Part shown: positions 1 through 8,358 of the stretch, in pieces
How the letters are laid out: every line of letters begins with the position of its first letter
How positions within the stretch are numbered: position 1 is the first letter of the stretch
From: an uncultured Prevotellaceae bacterium
GTDB taxonomy: Bacteria > Bacteroidota > Bacteroidia > Bacteroidales > Bacteroidaceae
DNA: 34,113 nt
Assembly (NCBI GenBank): GCA_946626595.1
Contig: CAMOUQ010000014.1
Span: 1 to 34,113, forward strand
Direction of reading: 5' to 3'
Notes under the pieces: generated by a model
What the model saw: only the letters and a program-made list of their open reading frames with translations
The model's database searches: none
What the model was told of the DNA's origin: nothing
Made by a program: the position numbers and the translations under genes

Positions 1-2
1 GT

Positions 3-305
3 CGCCTGCCCTACGCCCGCACGGCCCAGACGGCCAAGTCGGGAGTCGTATACCGACATCCTACGCTGCTCGCCAGCCTCGGCCTCGCATTGCAAGGTCT
101 GTTGCCCTTGTCCGTTTGCCTTTGGTACATGAGGGATTTGGCATTCAGTGTCATCGTCGTCCTTGTGCCGTTGGCGGTTCTCTCCTTCCTTTTCCTATAT
201 ATCAAGCGCCGCCTTGGCGGTTACACCGGCGACTGCTGCGGTGCCCTCTGCCTGCTCACCGAACTTTCGCTTTACATTGTCGCCTGCGCCATCTTCGCCG
301 CATAA
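3..305 (+). CDS. cobS: Adenosylcobinamide-GDP ribazoletransferase (cobalamin synthase), C-terminal part
   Basis: This is the 3' end of a gene whose start lies before the window; about 100 residues are visible. It reads in frame from base 3 and ends at TAA 303-305. The visible part has RLPYARTAQTAKSG, then hydrophobic stretches that look like two or three membrane helices, then the RRLGGYTGDCCGA segment followed by a Glu-Leu helix, which I recognise as the CobS C-terminus. CobS is an integral membrane enzyme that joins adenosylcobinamide-GDP to alpha-ribazole in the last steps of cobalamin synthesis. The catalytic acidic motifs of the N-terminal half are outside the window. The upstream neighbours are probably other cob genes, but that cannot be seen. 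A palindrome array begins 2 bases after the stop codon. Identification rests on the GGYTGD motif and the hydrophobic pattern. Confidence 0.85.
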   Translation, partial: RLPYARTAQTAKSGVVYRHPTLLASLGLALQGLLPLSVCLWYMRDLAFSVIVVLVPLAVLSFLFLYIKRRLGGYTGDCCGALCLLTELSLYIVACAIFAA

Positions 306-306
306 C

Positions 307-403
307 ATGGTACGGACTTGTGCCACGTATGATACGGATTTGTGCCACGTATGGCACAGACGCGTGCCACGTATGGCACACCCTTGTGCCACCCATGGCA
401 CAA
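307..403. repeat. Tandem array of 16-bp palindromes, 22-bp period
   Basis: Four copies of a palindrome with consensus GTGCCACGTATGGCAC start at 320, 342, 364 and 386, exactly 22 bases apart. Copies 2 and 3 are identical. Copy 4 has centre CCCA instead of CGTA. Copy 1 keeps its left arm but has a degenerate right arm (TGATAC). The 6-base spacers vary. Each copy can fold as a 6-bp stem with a 4-base loop, and copy 4 extends to TTGTGCCA/TGGCACAA. The tandem homology starts at 307, 2 bases after the cobS stop. A related array lies at 17598-17657. Confidence 0.9.
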
Positions 404-604
404 GGCGAAACGACACATCGATGCGCCCAAAGGCTCATGGACCCTCGGGCGATGCGACGCGAATCCCTTGTCCGTGTGCCTGCAAGACAAACAAAGGGCC
501 AATGGCCTGCGGACGTACATAACAGGCATCGGATTCCCCTATGCTTATGAGGGTTTTATACCATATAATTGCCCAAAAACTGCCACAAATATGCTTGCTG
601 CCAC

Positions 605-676
605 CAAAACTGCAACAACGCAAACGTCTTTCCGTCAATGTATTACGGCAGACTGTTGCAGTTTTGCAGTTTTTTT
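605..676 (+). terminator. 13-bp inverted repeat followed by T run, possible cobS terminator
   Basis: CAAAACTGCAACA (605-617) is perfectly complementary to TGTTGCAGTTTTG (654-666), and seven Ts follow closely (670-676). The loop is 36 bases and contains a small CCGT/ACGG stem. It could end transcription from cobS about 300 bases upstream, although the loop is long for an intrinsic terminator. Two further AAACTGC-like copies lie at 585-617, so it may instead be a diverged repeat. Confidence 0.4.
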
Positions 677-710
677 CAAGTTTTTCTTTTTAGTTATATA
701 TTACAGTCCG

Positions 711-754
711 CAAAAAAACAATCCCGCACCGACCGCCTGGGGTCGATGCGGGAT
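711..754 (-). terminator. Intrinsic terminator of the lipoprotein gene
   Basis: ATCCCGCA (721-728) pairs with TGCGGGAT (747-754), and CGACC (730-734) pairs with GGTCG (741-745), around one C/A mismatch and a 6-base loop. Read on the minus strand the stem is followed by a T-rich run (plus-strand A run 712-720). It lies 23 bases past the end of the gene at 777. Confidence 0.85.
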
Positions 755-776
755 TTATGGTATAAACGAAAGAACT

Positions 777-1283
777 TTAGCGACTTAAAATTACCTCGTA
801 GGTTTTGTTCTCCTTGTAGAAGTGGAGTTTGCCTTCCATGAGGGAAGTCGGTTCCTTGTCGAGAACGATACGGAAATACTTGACACCGTCCACAGTAGCT
901 TCAATGGTCATCGTCTTGCTATCGACCGTGAAAGCCGTGTTGTCCGCCGGTTTGTATTCCTCCATCGTGGACTCGTCGGCAATCCATCCGCCTTCGCTCT
1001 CTACCCAAATCCAGGTTCCCTTGGTGGAGTGGAAATTGTGGTTGCTTGAGAAAAACTGCACGCGGAATATGGGGACATCGGCACGATAGGGCTCGCCCCA
1101 TTCGCCATTGGCATCTTTCACTTTATAGAGAGACCACTCGGTAAACTTGCCACAATTGATGGCATCGCGAAACTCCCAGTCGCCCCAGCTCTCGCCGTCC
1201 TCGGCCTCGACACAGCTTGTCATGCCCATGCTTACCATACAGGCAAGGAGCAATGCCCAGGCAGACATCATCAGATTCTTCAT
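777..1283 (-). CDS. Small secreted lipoprotein of unknown function
   Basis: A 168-residue protein with a lipoprotein signal peptide: Lys at position 2, a hydrophobic core, and MTSC ending at Cys24 as the likely lipidated residue. Cys15 (LLAC) is a less likely alternative because the hydrophobic core before it would be short. The residues after Cys24 are acidic (VEAEDGE), which resembles the lipoprotein export signals that send Bacteroidetes lipoproteins to the cell surface; surface location is inference. The mature part is rich in Trp, Lys and Glu with alternating beta-like segments and no catalytic motif I recognise. It lies downstream of the ATPase operon but is separated from atpK by a terminator, and it has its own terminator, so it is probably transcribed alone. 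I saw no clear TAnnTTTG box in the short upstream gap. Function unknown. Confidence 0.75.
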   Translation of the reverse strand: MKNLMMSAWALLLACMVSMGMTSCVEAEDGESWGDWEFRDAINCGKFTEWSLYKVKDANGEWGEPYRADVPIFRVQFFSSNHNFHSTKGTWIWVESEGGWIADESTMEEYKPADNTAFTVDSKTMTIEATVDGVKYFRIVLDKEPTSLMEGKLHFYKENKTYEVILSR

Positions 1284-1312
1284 TCTTGTAATATTTTATA
1301 TTCATTCTTTAA

Positions 1313-1352
1313 TAAAAAAAAGCATGCATCGCTTTCAAGGTCGATGCAGGCT
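1313..1352 (-). terminator. Terminator of the V-type ATPase operon
   Basis: AGCATGCATCG (1321-1331) pairs with CGATGCAGGCT (1342-1352) with one mismatch and a 10-base loop. On the minus strand an uninterrupted T run follows (plus-strand A run 1314-1320). It lies 26 bases after the atpK stop. Confidence 0.85.
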
Positions 1353-1377
1353 TTTCAATTCTCCATATCCGGGCCTC

Positions 1378-1905
<528 letters not shown>

Positions 1906-1920
1906 CTTCTCTCGTAATTC

Positions 1921-3789
1921 TTAATTCCTAAAAGGATTGTAGGCCAGCCCGCCGCCTTCGTAGCCGGAGTTCTTGAAGAACTCGACGAAGGTGAGTCGCA
2001 TGGGATGGACGAAGGCGCCGAGCACGTTCATGAACATGTTGAGGGCATGGCCGAAGACGAAGATGAGCAGGAACACCAACGGGCCGAGGACGACGTTGTC
2101 GGGGGCAAAGCCCGAGGCGAGGCTGTTGAACACCGATGCCACGATGCCGCCGGAGAGGCCGAGGGCGAAGAGGCGAATGTAGGAGAGCATGTCGCCGAGC
2201 ATGCCGGTGGCCATGTTGTAGGCGTCCCAAAGGCCGAGGCCAATGTTCAGGGGCAGGGCGGTCAGGGGCTTCTTGTAGGCATCAGGACTGTTGTAGCAGA
2301 AGGCTACGGCCAGTCCGGCATAGGCCAACCACTTGGTGATGTGGCTGTACTGGGGCAGGAACATGCCTGCGGCCACGGAGAGGATGACCACCATCCAGGC
2401 CAATGTGGAGAGCGAGTAGCGGAAACCGAACTGTATGATCTTGTTCCACACGTGCAGGCACATGGCAAAGATGATTTGTATGAAGCCCAAGATGAGCGAG
2501 AGGTTGAACATCTGGCTGTTGTCGAGCGACACGGCTGCTCCTATCTTGTCCAGGAAGGGGACGTTGAGCGTGTAGAGGTTGAAACCGAAGAAGGCGCCCG
2601 AGAGGAAGCCGAAGACGAAGGCCGAGAGGCCCATGGTCATGAGCAGATTGAGGGCGGAGCGTACACCGTCGCTCATCTTCTTGATGAACGCCTTGGCCAA
2701 CAGCACAGCCACAACGATGAACAGGCCGTAGCCCGAATCGCCCAGACAGAGACCGAAGAATACGGTGTAGAAGGGGGCGAAGAAGGGGGTGAGGTCGAGT
2801 TCGTTGTACTTGGGCAGCATGTAGAGGCTGGTGATCATCTCGAACATGCGGAAGAAGCGGTTGTTCTTCATGCAGATGGGGATGTCGTCGCCGGGCGTCG
2901 GGTCGCTAATCTGGTACCAAGCCGTGTTGTCGGCAAAGGCCTGGTCCAACTCGGCCTGACGGGCGGCGGGTATCCAGCCGTTGAGCACCATCAGATGGTC
3001 GGAAGCGGCTGTGCCGGTGCCTTCGCGGACGGTGTCGAACTGCATCTTGGCGTTCAGCACGCGCAGAGCCTCTTCGACGTTTGCCAGTTCCTGTTGCGAT
3101 ACCTGGGTCAGAGCCTCGGTCTCCTGCTTCAGTTTCTGAGCCAGTGCGGCATGGTCGGCCTGTAGCTGGCTCTGCGAAATCTGGGGCAGAGTGAGGCGTG
3201 TGGCGGGCAGACTGCCCTCGGTGGCCGCATTTTGCGAAGCAACGAGTACGAAGTAGGTACTCTTGTTGGCCTCGCTGACGGCCATGACGGGGTACTCCCC
3301 TCTGATTTGCTTCTCAAAGACTTTGGTGGGTGCCACGTAGAATTGCAGTTCGCAGCCTGCGGCTGCCAGTTGGCCTTGCACCTTTTCGGGGTCGAATTGG
3401 CCCCAGGGCTGCAGCTGGGCCAGTTGGGCTGTCTGCTCGGCATCGCGGCGGCGAAGGTCGGCCAGGTGGGTGAAGCGGTCGGCCAGGGAGAGGAGGGTTT
3501 CTGGGGCCTTAGGGTCATTAGAGGCATTAGGGGCCTTAGGGTTATTAAGGGCCTTAGGGGCTTCTGGGGATTTGGAAACCTTGGCGGCCTCCAGCAGGCC
3601 TGTCATCTCCTTCTGCAAGGCTGTCAGCTGACGTATCTGCTCCACATAGCCCGAGAGGGTCTCGGACTGCTGCGGACTGACCTCGCTGGTCACCACATGC
3701 ATGACGCCCAGGTTCTGCAGGCGGTGGAGGAAGTCTTCGTATTCCCGATGATAGACCAGGAAGGTGAGTTTTTTCATTTTCTCTATCAT
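1921..3789 (-). CDS. atpI: V-type ATP synthase subunit I (membrane stator)
   Basis: A 622-residue protein with the two-part design of subunit I/a. An N-terminal cytoplasmic half of roughly 300 residues, rich in Glu, Gln and Leu and probably coiled coil, is followed by a C-terminal half with seven or eight membrane helices. The essential stator arginine that faces the rotor ring is Arg539 in SYIRLFALGLSGG. The C-terminus has the family ending GAFVHPMRLTFVEFFKNSGYEGGG. Together with the K ring it forms the ion pathway. An unusual Pro/Ala/Lys/Asn-rich 9-residue repeat at residues 75-101 interrupts the N-terminal coiled coil. The start overlaps the atpD stop by four bases (ATGA), indicating translational coupling. 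Confidence 0.95.
   Translation of the reverse strand: MIEKMKKLTFLVYHREYEDFLHRLQNLGVMHVVTSEVSPQQSETLSGYVEQIRQLTALQKEMTGLLEAAKVSKSPEAPKALNNPKAPNASNDPKAPETLLSLADRFTHLADLRRRDAEQTAQLAQLQPWGQFDPEKVQGQLAAAGCELQFYVAPTKVFEKQIRGEYPVMAVSEANKSTYFVLVASQNAATEGSLPATRLTLPQISQSQLQADHAALAQKLKQETEALTQVSQQELANVEEALRVLNAKMQFDTVREGTGTAASDHLMVLNGWIPAARQAELDQAFADNTAWYQISDPTPGDDIPICMKNNRFFRMFEMITSLYMLPKYNELDLTPFFAPFYTVFFGLCLGDSGYGLFIVVAVLLAKAFIKKMSDGVRSALNLLMTMGLSAFVFGFLSGAFFGFNLYTLNVPFLDKIGAAVSLDNSQMFNLSLILGFIQIIFAMCLHVWNKIIQFGFRYSLSTLAWMVVILSVAAGMFLPQYSHITKWLAYAGLAVAFCYNSPDAYKKPLTALPLNIGLGLWDAYNMATGMLGDMLSYIRLFALGLSGGIVASVFNSLASGFAPDNVVLGPLVFLLIFVFGHALNMFMNVLGAFVHPMRLTFVEFFKNSGYEGGGLAYNPFRN
3487..3567. repeat. 27-bp tandem repeat inside atpI
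   Basis: The coding DNA for residues 75-101 of subunit I consists of three 27-base units, the later ones diverged. They translate as PEAPKALNN, PKAPNASND and PKAPETLLS. On the plus strand the repeat is visible as recurring GGGGCCTTAGGG. Unit length is a multiple of three, so copy changes keep the frame. Confidence 0.8.
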
Positions 3790-4409
3790 GCCGTGGCCTC
3801 CTTTCCTTCTTCCTCAGCCTTGCGTTTTTCTTGCAGGGACTTCAGAATCTTTTGTGAGGACTTGGAGAGGTTCTCTTCGTCCTCCATGAAACGTTTAATC
3901 TTGCGCACCGCTTCCTGATAGCCGGGTATCTGCACTTTCTCGAAGAGGTTTACCTTTTGGGTGGTCTTCTTGCGGGCGTGCTCGAGCAGTCCCGTCTTGG
4001 CCATCACGAACTCGCGCTCGACGGCCGTCTTGGCGAGTCCCTGCAGCAGATTGATGCCGTCGAAGTACCACTTGGGCGCACTGAACAGGCCGAAGGGGCG
4101 AACGGCGAGTTGGATGTTGGTGAGGATGGGGACTCTGACGCCCGCTATCTTCTTCACATCCATCTCTACGTCCTTCAGACTGACAAGCGAGGTGTCGAAC
4201 TCGCCCCAGAGGGCGTACATCCGCTCGTAGCCTGCAATCTGCTCCTGCAGTTTGCGCTCAAGTTCCTCGGCCTCCTCCTTGCATTTCTTCACCTCGAGGC
4301 GCAGTGCCGTCTCCTTGCTCTTGATGATGGGCAGGGTGCGCTGGCGCATCTTGAGGTTTTTCTCAATCTGCTGGAGCGATGTCTTGTTGTACTGGAACTT
4401 TATAGCCAT
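3786..4409 (-). CDS. atpD: V-type ATP synthase subunit D (central stalk)
   Basis: A 207-residue, highly charged and mostly helical protein. The N-terminus FQYNKTSLQQIEKNLKMRQR and the following Lys/Glu-rich heptads match the V-type subunit D family, whose two long helices form the rotating coiled-coil axle inside the A3B3 head. The C-terminal segment is again helical, as expected for the returning half of the coiled coil. It lies 3 bases after the atpB stop and overlaps atpI by 4 bases. No subunit F, the usual axle partner, is present in the operon. Length is normal for the family. Confidence 0.93.
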   Translation of the reverse strand: MAIKFQYNKTSLQQIEKNLKMRQRTLPIIKSKETALRLEVKKCKEEAEELERKLQEQIAGYERMYALWGEFDTSLVSLKDVEMDVKKIAGVRVPILTNIQLAVRPFGLFSAPKWYFDGINLLQGLAKTAVEREFVMAKTGLLEHARKKTTQKVNLFEKVQIPGYQEAVRKIKRFMEDEENLSKSSQKILKSLQEKRKAEEEGKEATA

Positions 4410-4412
4410 TCG

Positions 4413-5735
4413 TTATTTCCAATAGATGTCGGTGAATTCTTTCTTGATATTGACTTCCTCGAGTTTGAAGTACTTGCGGAAGAGGCTCCAGGTGACGTCG
4501 AGCATCTCCTCGGTGTCGAGGTTGACGTCGATGGCCAGCAGCTTCGAGGCGTAGTCCTTGGCAAAGTCGAGGCAGCGGTTGTCGTAGTCGGTGAGGTCGA
4601 AACCGTTCTCCAGCTTCGTCTTTGCGTTGGCGGCATCGGCGTAGAGTCGGATGGCGGCGTTCATGACCTGAGAGTGGTCCTTGCGGGTCTTCTTTCCGGC
4701 CACGAGCTGCTTCAGACGGCTGAGCGAGCGGAAGGGGTCGACAACGACCTTGCCGATGTCGGAGTCGCGGCGCAGATAGAGCTGACCTTCGGTGATGTAA
4801 CCGGTGTTATCGGGCACGGCGTGGGTGATGTCACCGCCGGAGAGGGTGGTCACGGCGATGATGGTGATGCTGCCGCCGCCTGCGCTCTCGGGGAACTGCG
4901 CTGCCTTCTCGTAGATCTTGGCCAGGTCGGAATAGAGCGAACCGGGCATGGAGTCCTTCGAAGGAATCTGGTCCATGCGGTTCGACACGATGCTCAGCGA
5001 GTCGGCATACGAGGTCATGTCCGTCAGGAGCACCAGCACGGTCTCGTGCTTCTCCACTGCGAAGTACTCGGCTGCGGTCAGTGCCATGTCGGGGACGAGC
5101 AGACGCTCCACAGCGGGGTCTTCGGTGGTGTTGATGAAGGAGATGATGCGGTCGAGCGCACCGGCGTTAGAGAACGTGTTGCGGAAGAAATAGTAGTCGT
5201 CGTTGGTCATACCCATACCGCCGAGGATGATCTTGTCGGCCTTGGCGCGCATGGCCACGAGGGCCATCACCTCGTTGAAGGGCTGGTCGGGGTCGGCAAA
5301 GAAGGGAATCTTCTGACCGGAAACCAGCGTGTTGTTGAGGTCGATACCGGCAATACCCGTGGCGATGAGTTCGCTGGGCTGCTTGCGGCGTACGGGGTTC
5401 ACCGAGGGACCGCCGATTTCCACTTCCTTACCCTCAATCTCCGGTCCGCCGTCGATGGGTTGTCCGTAGGCATTGAAGAAGCGGCCTGCCAACTGGTCGC
5501 TGACCTTCAGCGTGGGGGCCTTGCCGAGGAAGGTGACTTCGGCATTGGTGGGGATGCCACCTGTGCCCTCGAACACCTGGAGGGTGACGTCGTCGCCCAT
5601 AATCTTCACCACCTGGGCCAGGCGGCCGTTGATGGTGGCCAGTTCGTCGTAGCCCACGCCCTTTGCCTTCAGCGAGCAGGTGGCCTTCGTAATCTGGCTA
5701 ATCTGTGTATATACTTTCTGAAATGCTGTTGCCAT
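4413..5735 (-). CDS. atpB: V-type ATP synthase subunit B (regulatory head subunit)
   Basis: A 440-residue protein homologous to subunit A but without a P-loop, as expected for the non-catalytic B subunit that alternates with A in the A3B3 head. Visible family features are the N-terminal beta-barrel region, GRFFNAYGQPIDGGPEI, NPVRRKQPSELIATGIAGID, the FNEVMALVAMRAKADKIILGGMGMT segment, and VLVLLTDMTSYADSL followed by PGSLYSDLAKIYEKA. It is transcribed after atpA with a 12-base gap and 3 bases before atpD. No defect is visible. Confidence 0.96.
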   Translation of the reverse strand: MATAFQKVYTQISQITKATCSLKAKGVGYDELATINGRLAQVVKIMGDDVTLQVFEGTGGIPTNAEVTFLGKAPTLKVSDQLAGRFFNAYGQPIDGGPEIEGKEVEIGGPSVNPVRRKQPSELIATGIAGIDLNNTLVSGQKIPFFADPDQPFNEVMALVAMRAKADKIILGGMGMTNDDYYFFRNTFSNAGALDRIISFINTTEDPAVERLLVPDMALTAAEYFAVEKHETVLVLLTDMTSYADSLSIVSNRMDQIPSKDSMPGSLYSDLAKIYEKAAQFPESAGGGSITIIAVTTLSGGDITHAVPDNTGYITEGQLYLRRDSDIGKVVVDPFRSLSRLKQLVAGKKTRKDHSQVMNAAIRLYADAANAKTKLENGFDLTDYDNRCLDFAKDYASKLLAIDVNLDTEEMLDVTWSLFRKYFKLEEVNIKKEFTDIYWK

Positions 5736-5747
5736 AGTATTCTCTTC

Positions 5748-7487
5748 TTATAACATTGCTTCTATTTGCTTCTTGAAGTCGTAGTACTGATTGCTCTTGT
5801 ACTCCGAGTAGTTCATCTGCTTGCACAGGTTGATCATCTTCTTGAAGTAGTCGGTAACCTCCAGGAAGGTGTCGAACTTGTAGTCTTCCTTGTCGCAGAT
5901 GCGGGTCACGAGGTTCAGGATTTCCTCCTGGCGCTCCAGCGGAGTCACGGCGTCCACTTCGTCGAAGGCATCCTGCTGCAGGATGACGTAGTCGATGATT
6001 TCCGACTTCCAGAACGTCACATGGTAGTCGACGGGCACACCGTCGTCGCCCAGGATGTTGATTTGCTCGGCAATCTCCTTACCACGCTGCATGCGGGTCT
6101 TCAGGGCCAGGACCTTCGGAATCCACTCTTCGTTGATGTGGCCCTTGATGTACTCGGCAAACTCGGGATATTCCAGATACTTCGAATAGGAGTCGATGGG
6201 GTTGACGGCAGGATAGCGCTTCTTGTCGGCGCGGTCCTGCTCCAGGGCGTAGAAGCAGCGGGCCACCTTCTTGGTGTTCTCCGTCACGGGCTCCTTCAGG
6301 TTACCACCGGCAGGCGATACGGTTCCGAGGAACGTCACCGAACCGACCTCGCCGTTGCGCAGATAAACGTATCCGGCACGACCGTAGAAGTTCGAAATCA
6401 GGGCACCGAGGTCCATGGGGAAGGCATCGGGGCCAGGCAGTTCCTCCATACGGTTGGACATCTCGCGCAAGGCCTGTGCCCAACGCGATGTGGAGTCGGC
6501 CATGAGGAGGACGCGCAGGCCCATCGAACGATAGTACTCGGCCATGGTCATGGCAGTGTAGACGGAAGCCTCACGGGCAGCCACGGGCATGTTCGAGGTG
6601 TTGGCGATGATGATGGTGCGCTCCATCAGCTTGCGACCTGTGTGGGGGTCCACCAGTTCGGGGAACTCGGTGAAGATTTCCACAACCTCGTTGGCACGCT
6701 CACCGCAGGCTGCGATGATTACGATGTCGGCCTCGGCCTGCTTCGAGATGGCGTGCTGCAAAACGGTCTTACCCGTACCGAAGGGACCGGGGATGAAGCC
6801 CGTACCGCCCTCTACGATGGGGTTGAACGTGTCGATGGTGCGCACGCCGGTTTCCAGCAACTTGAAGGGGCGGGGCTTCTGCTTGTAGTTGGTCATGGCG
6901 AACTTCACGGGCCAGTGCTGCACCATGTCCACCTTCACTTCGTTGCCCTGTTCATCGGTGAGCACGGCGATGGTGTCGTGGATTTTGTATTGACCCTTCG
7001 GCACGATGCTCTTCACCGTGGCCACGCCCTTCAGCTGGAAGGGTACCATGATTTTCAGAGGCTGGTGGTTTTCCTCCACCTTACCCAGCCAGTCGCTCTC
7101 CTGCACCCGGTCGCCCACCTTGGCCAGAGGCTCGAAGTCCCAGAGGCGGTCGGCATCGAGGGGCTCGGTGTACTGGCCGCGCTTGAGGAACACGCCCTCC
7201 ATTTTGTCGAGGTCGTTCTGCAGACCATCGTAGTTCTTACTCAGCATGCCGGGACCCAACTGAATCTCCAGCATGTGGCCGGTAAATTCGGCCTCGGCAC
7301 CCACCTTCAGACCGCGAGTGCTCTCGAACACCTGCACGTAGACGTCCTGGCCTACCACCTTGATGACCTCAGCCATCAGGCGGTCGCCGCCAGTCGTGAT
7401 GTAGCATATTTCTCCCTGCAGCACGGGCCCATCCACGCGGAGGGTGACCATGTTGGAGACTACGCCACTAACTTTTCCTTTTGTCAT
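5748..7487 (-). CDS. atpA: V-type ATP synthase subunit A (catalytic)
   Basis: A 579-residue catalytic subunit. The P-loop is GPFGTGKT at residues 234-241, with the catalytic Lys240. The catalytic Glu263 lies in CGERANE, and the Walker B Asp331 is in LLMADSTSRWAQALRE. The N-terminal barrel is followed by the non-homologous bulge domain characteristic of V/A-type A subunits (around residues 110-190), which F-type beta subunits lack. It hydrolyses or makes ATP at the A/B interface and drives rotation of D and the K ring. It follows the DUF2764 gene with a 15-base gap. The family's usual GPFGSGKT reads GPFGTGKT here, a conservative change. Confidence 0.97.
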   Translation of the reverse strand: MTKGKVSGVVSNMVTLRVDGPVLQGEICYITTGGDRLMAEVIKVVGQDVYVQVFESTRGLKVGAEAEFTGHMLEIQLGPGMLSKNYDGLQNDLDKMEGVFLKRGQYTEPLDADRLWDFEPLAKVGDRVQESDWLGKVEENHQPLKIMVPFQLKGVATVKSIVPKGQYKIHDTIAVLTDEQGNEVKVDMVQHWPVKFAMTNYKQKPRPFKLLETGVRTIDTFNPIVEGGTGFIPGPFGTGKTVLQHAISKQAEADIVIIAACGERANEVVEIFTEFPELVDPHTGRKLMERTIIIANTSNMPVAAREASVYTAMTMAEYYRSMGLRVLLMADSTSRWAQALREMSNRMEELPGPDAFPMDLGALISNFYGRAGYVYLRNGEVGSVTFLGTVSPAGGNLKEPVTENTKKVARCFYALEQDRADKKRYPAVNPIDSYSKYLEYPEFAEYIKGHINEEWIPKVLALKTRMQRGKEIAEQINILGDDGVPVDYHVTFWKSEIIDYVILQQDAFDEVDAVTPLERQEEILNLVTRICDKEDYKFDTFLEVTDYFKKMINLCKQMNYSEYKSNQYYDFKKQIEAML

Positions 7488-7502
7488 GTCGTTATATTGT
7501 TT

Positions 7503-8357
7503 TTATTTTATTGTCTTGATGATGAATTCAGAGGGAACTTCTGCCTCGCCACGCAGGTCATGAATAATCTGCTCAAACGTTTCCTTACCCTCTTCTGGGT
7601 CGAGGTGCGACCAGCGTTCCTGTATCTCCAAGCGGCACAAATAGGCAAAAACAGCCTCAACGGAGAAGGTGTCGGCAAACGTTTCCGTCTCCAGCCACTC
7701 CCACTTTAAGGCGTCCAGCATGCGTTCTTTCCTGACGGGATCTTCCTCGTCCACGATTTTCATCACTTCAGGAACAAAGTCGTATAGCCCAGAGAGTCCG
7801 AAGTCGCGGGCGTCGCTGGTTCGAAGCATATCTGCCATCTCGCCTTCGCCCTTCACGTAGTCGGCCACACGCCACCCCTGCCGACGGGCAATCATGGCCG
7901 TCATCAGGTTCGTCACGTCCAAGTTCAACTGATACCAGCGACGCATCAGCCCATCCTTGCAATGCTCCGTACAGTAAAGGTAGTAGCTAAGCAGTATCTC
8001 GTCCTCAGCGTACCAGCCCTTGAGCTCATGGTTCTGGGCATAGTCGCGTACGAACTGGAGCATGAACTGCGGGTATGGGCTTTGCCCCACTTCCACTTCG
8101 TCGGCCTGTGCTATGAGTTCCAGGAGTTCCGAACGACCGTAGTTGCCGTTCTCTTCCAACTCGGCCTCAGGATTGCGGAGCAAGCGCACCACGTTGCGGC
8201 AGTCGTGCCGGAGAAACAGGAAGCGCAACAGCGTTGCGTCCCGTCGCCCCATCTCGGCCTGCAGTTCCTGGCGCAGTTCCGTTATGGAATAACCCGGCTG
8301 AGTGTCCGAAAGTTTCAGTTCGGGCAATCCGGCCATTATGCAATAGTAGTTGCCCAT
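7503..8357 (-). CDS. DUF2764 family protein, V-ATPase operon subunit (probable C-like)
   Basis: A 284-residue protein that I recognise as DUF2764, a family found between atpE and atpA in V-type ATPase operons of Bacteroidetes and Chlamydiae. It begins MGNYYCIMAGLPELKLSD and contains YLYCTEHC, LNLDVTNLMTAMIARRQGW and a long acidic helical C-terminus. The helical make-up, the length, and the NLMTAMIARRQGW stretch, which resembles the repeated helical units of subunit C, suggest that it connects the central stalk to the membrane ring as subunit C (V-type d) does. That role is inference from context. It has no signal peptide or membrane helix. It starts 1 base after the atpE stop. Confidence 0.85.
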   Translation of the reverse strand: MGNYYCIMAGLPELKLSDTQPGYSITELRQELQAEMGRRDATLLRFLFLRHDCRNVVRLLRNPEAELEENGNYGRSELLELIAQADEVEVGQSPYPQFMLQFVRDYAQNHELKGWYAEDEILLSYYLYCTEHCKDGLMRRWYQLNLDVTNLMTAMIARRQGWRVADYVKGEGEMADMLRTSDARDFGLSGLYDFVPEVMKIVDEEDPVRKERMLDALKWEWLETETFADTFSVEAVFAYLCRLEIQERWSHLDPEEGKETFEQIIHDLRGEAEVPSEFIIKTIK

Positions 8358-8358
8358 C

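Larger units (their letters stand above)
306..776. other. Gene-free spacer between convergent cobS and a lipoprotein gene
   Basis: These 471 bases separate two convergent genes. They hold a palindrome array (307-403), a 13-bp inverted repeat followed by a T run (605-676), and a terminator hairpin for the minus-strand gene (711-754). Open frames across 306-550 are translations of the palindrome array in several frames and do not look like proteins. I see nothing recognisable in 404-604. Confidence 0.7.

Noticed and set aside
307..403. CRISPR array
   Set aside because: The repeat is a full palindrome of 16 bases and the spacers are only 6 bases. There are no cas genes and no 25-40 base unique spacers.
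307..403. Sigma-54 promoter sites, because the arms contain TGGCAC
   Set aside because: No TTGC lies at the required spacing, and the sister array at 17598 reads TGGGAC. The motif is explained by the palindrome.
105..481. 17-base near-duplicate (CCCTTGTCCGTNTGCCT) at 105-121 inside cobS and 465-481 in the spacer
   Set aside because: One mismatch in 17 and no similarity on either side. It is too short to support a duplication event.
3957..7709. Long plus-strand open frames of about 600 residues opposite atpD, atpB and atpA
   Set aside because: They are antisense shadows of strongly conserved V-ATPase genes in G+C-rich DNA, with His/Val/Leu/Gly-biased translation and no recognisable domain.
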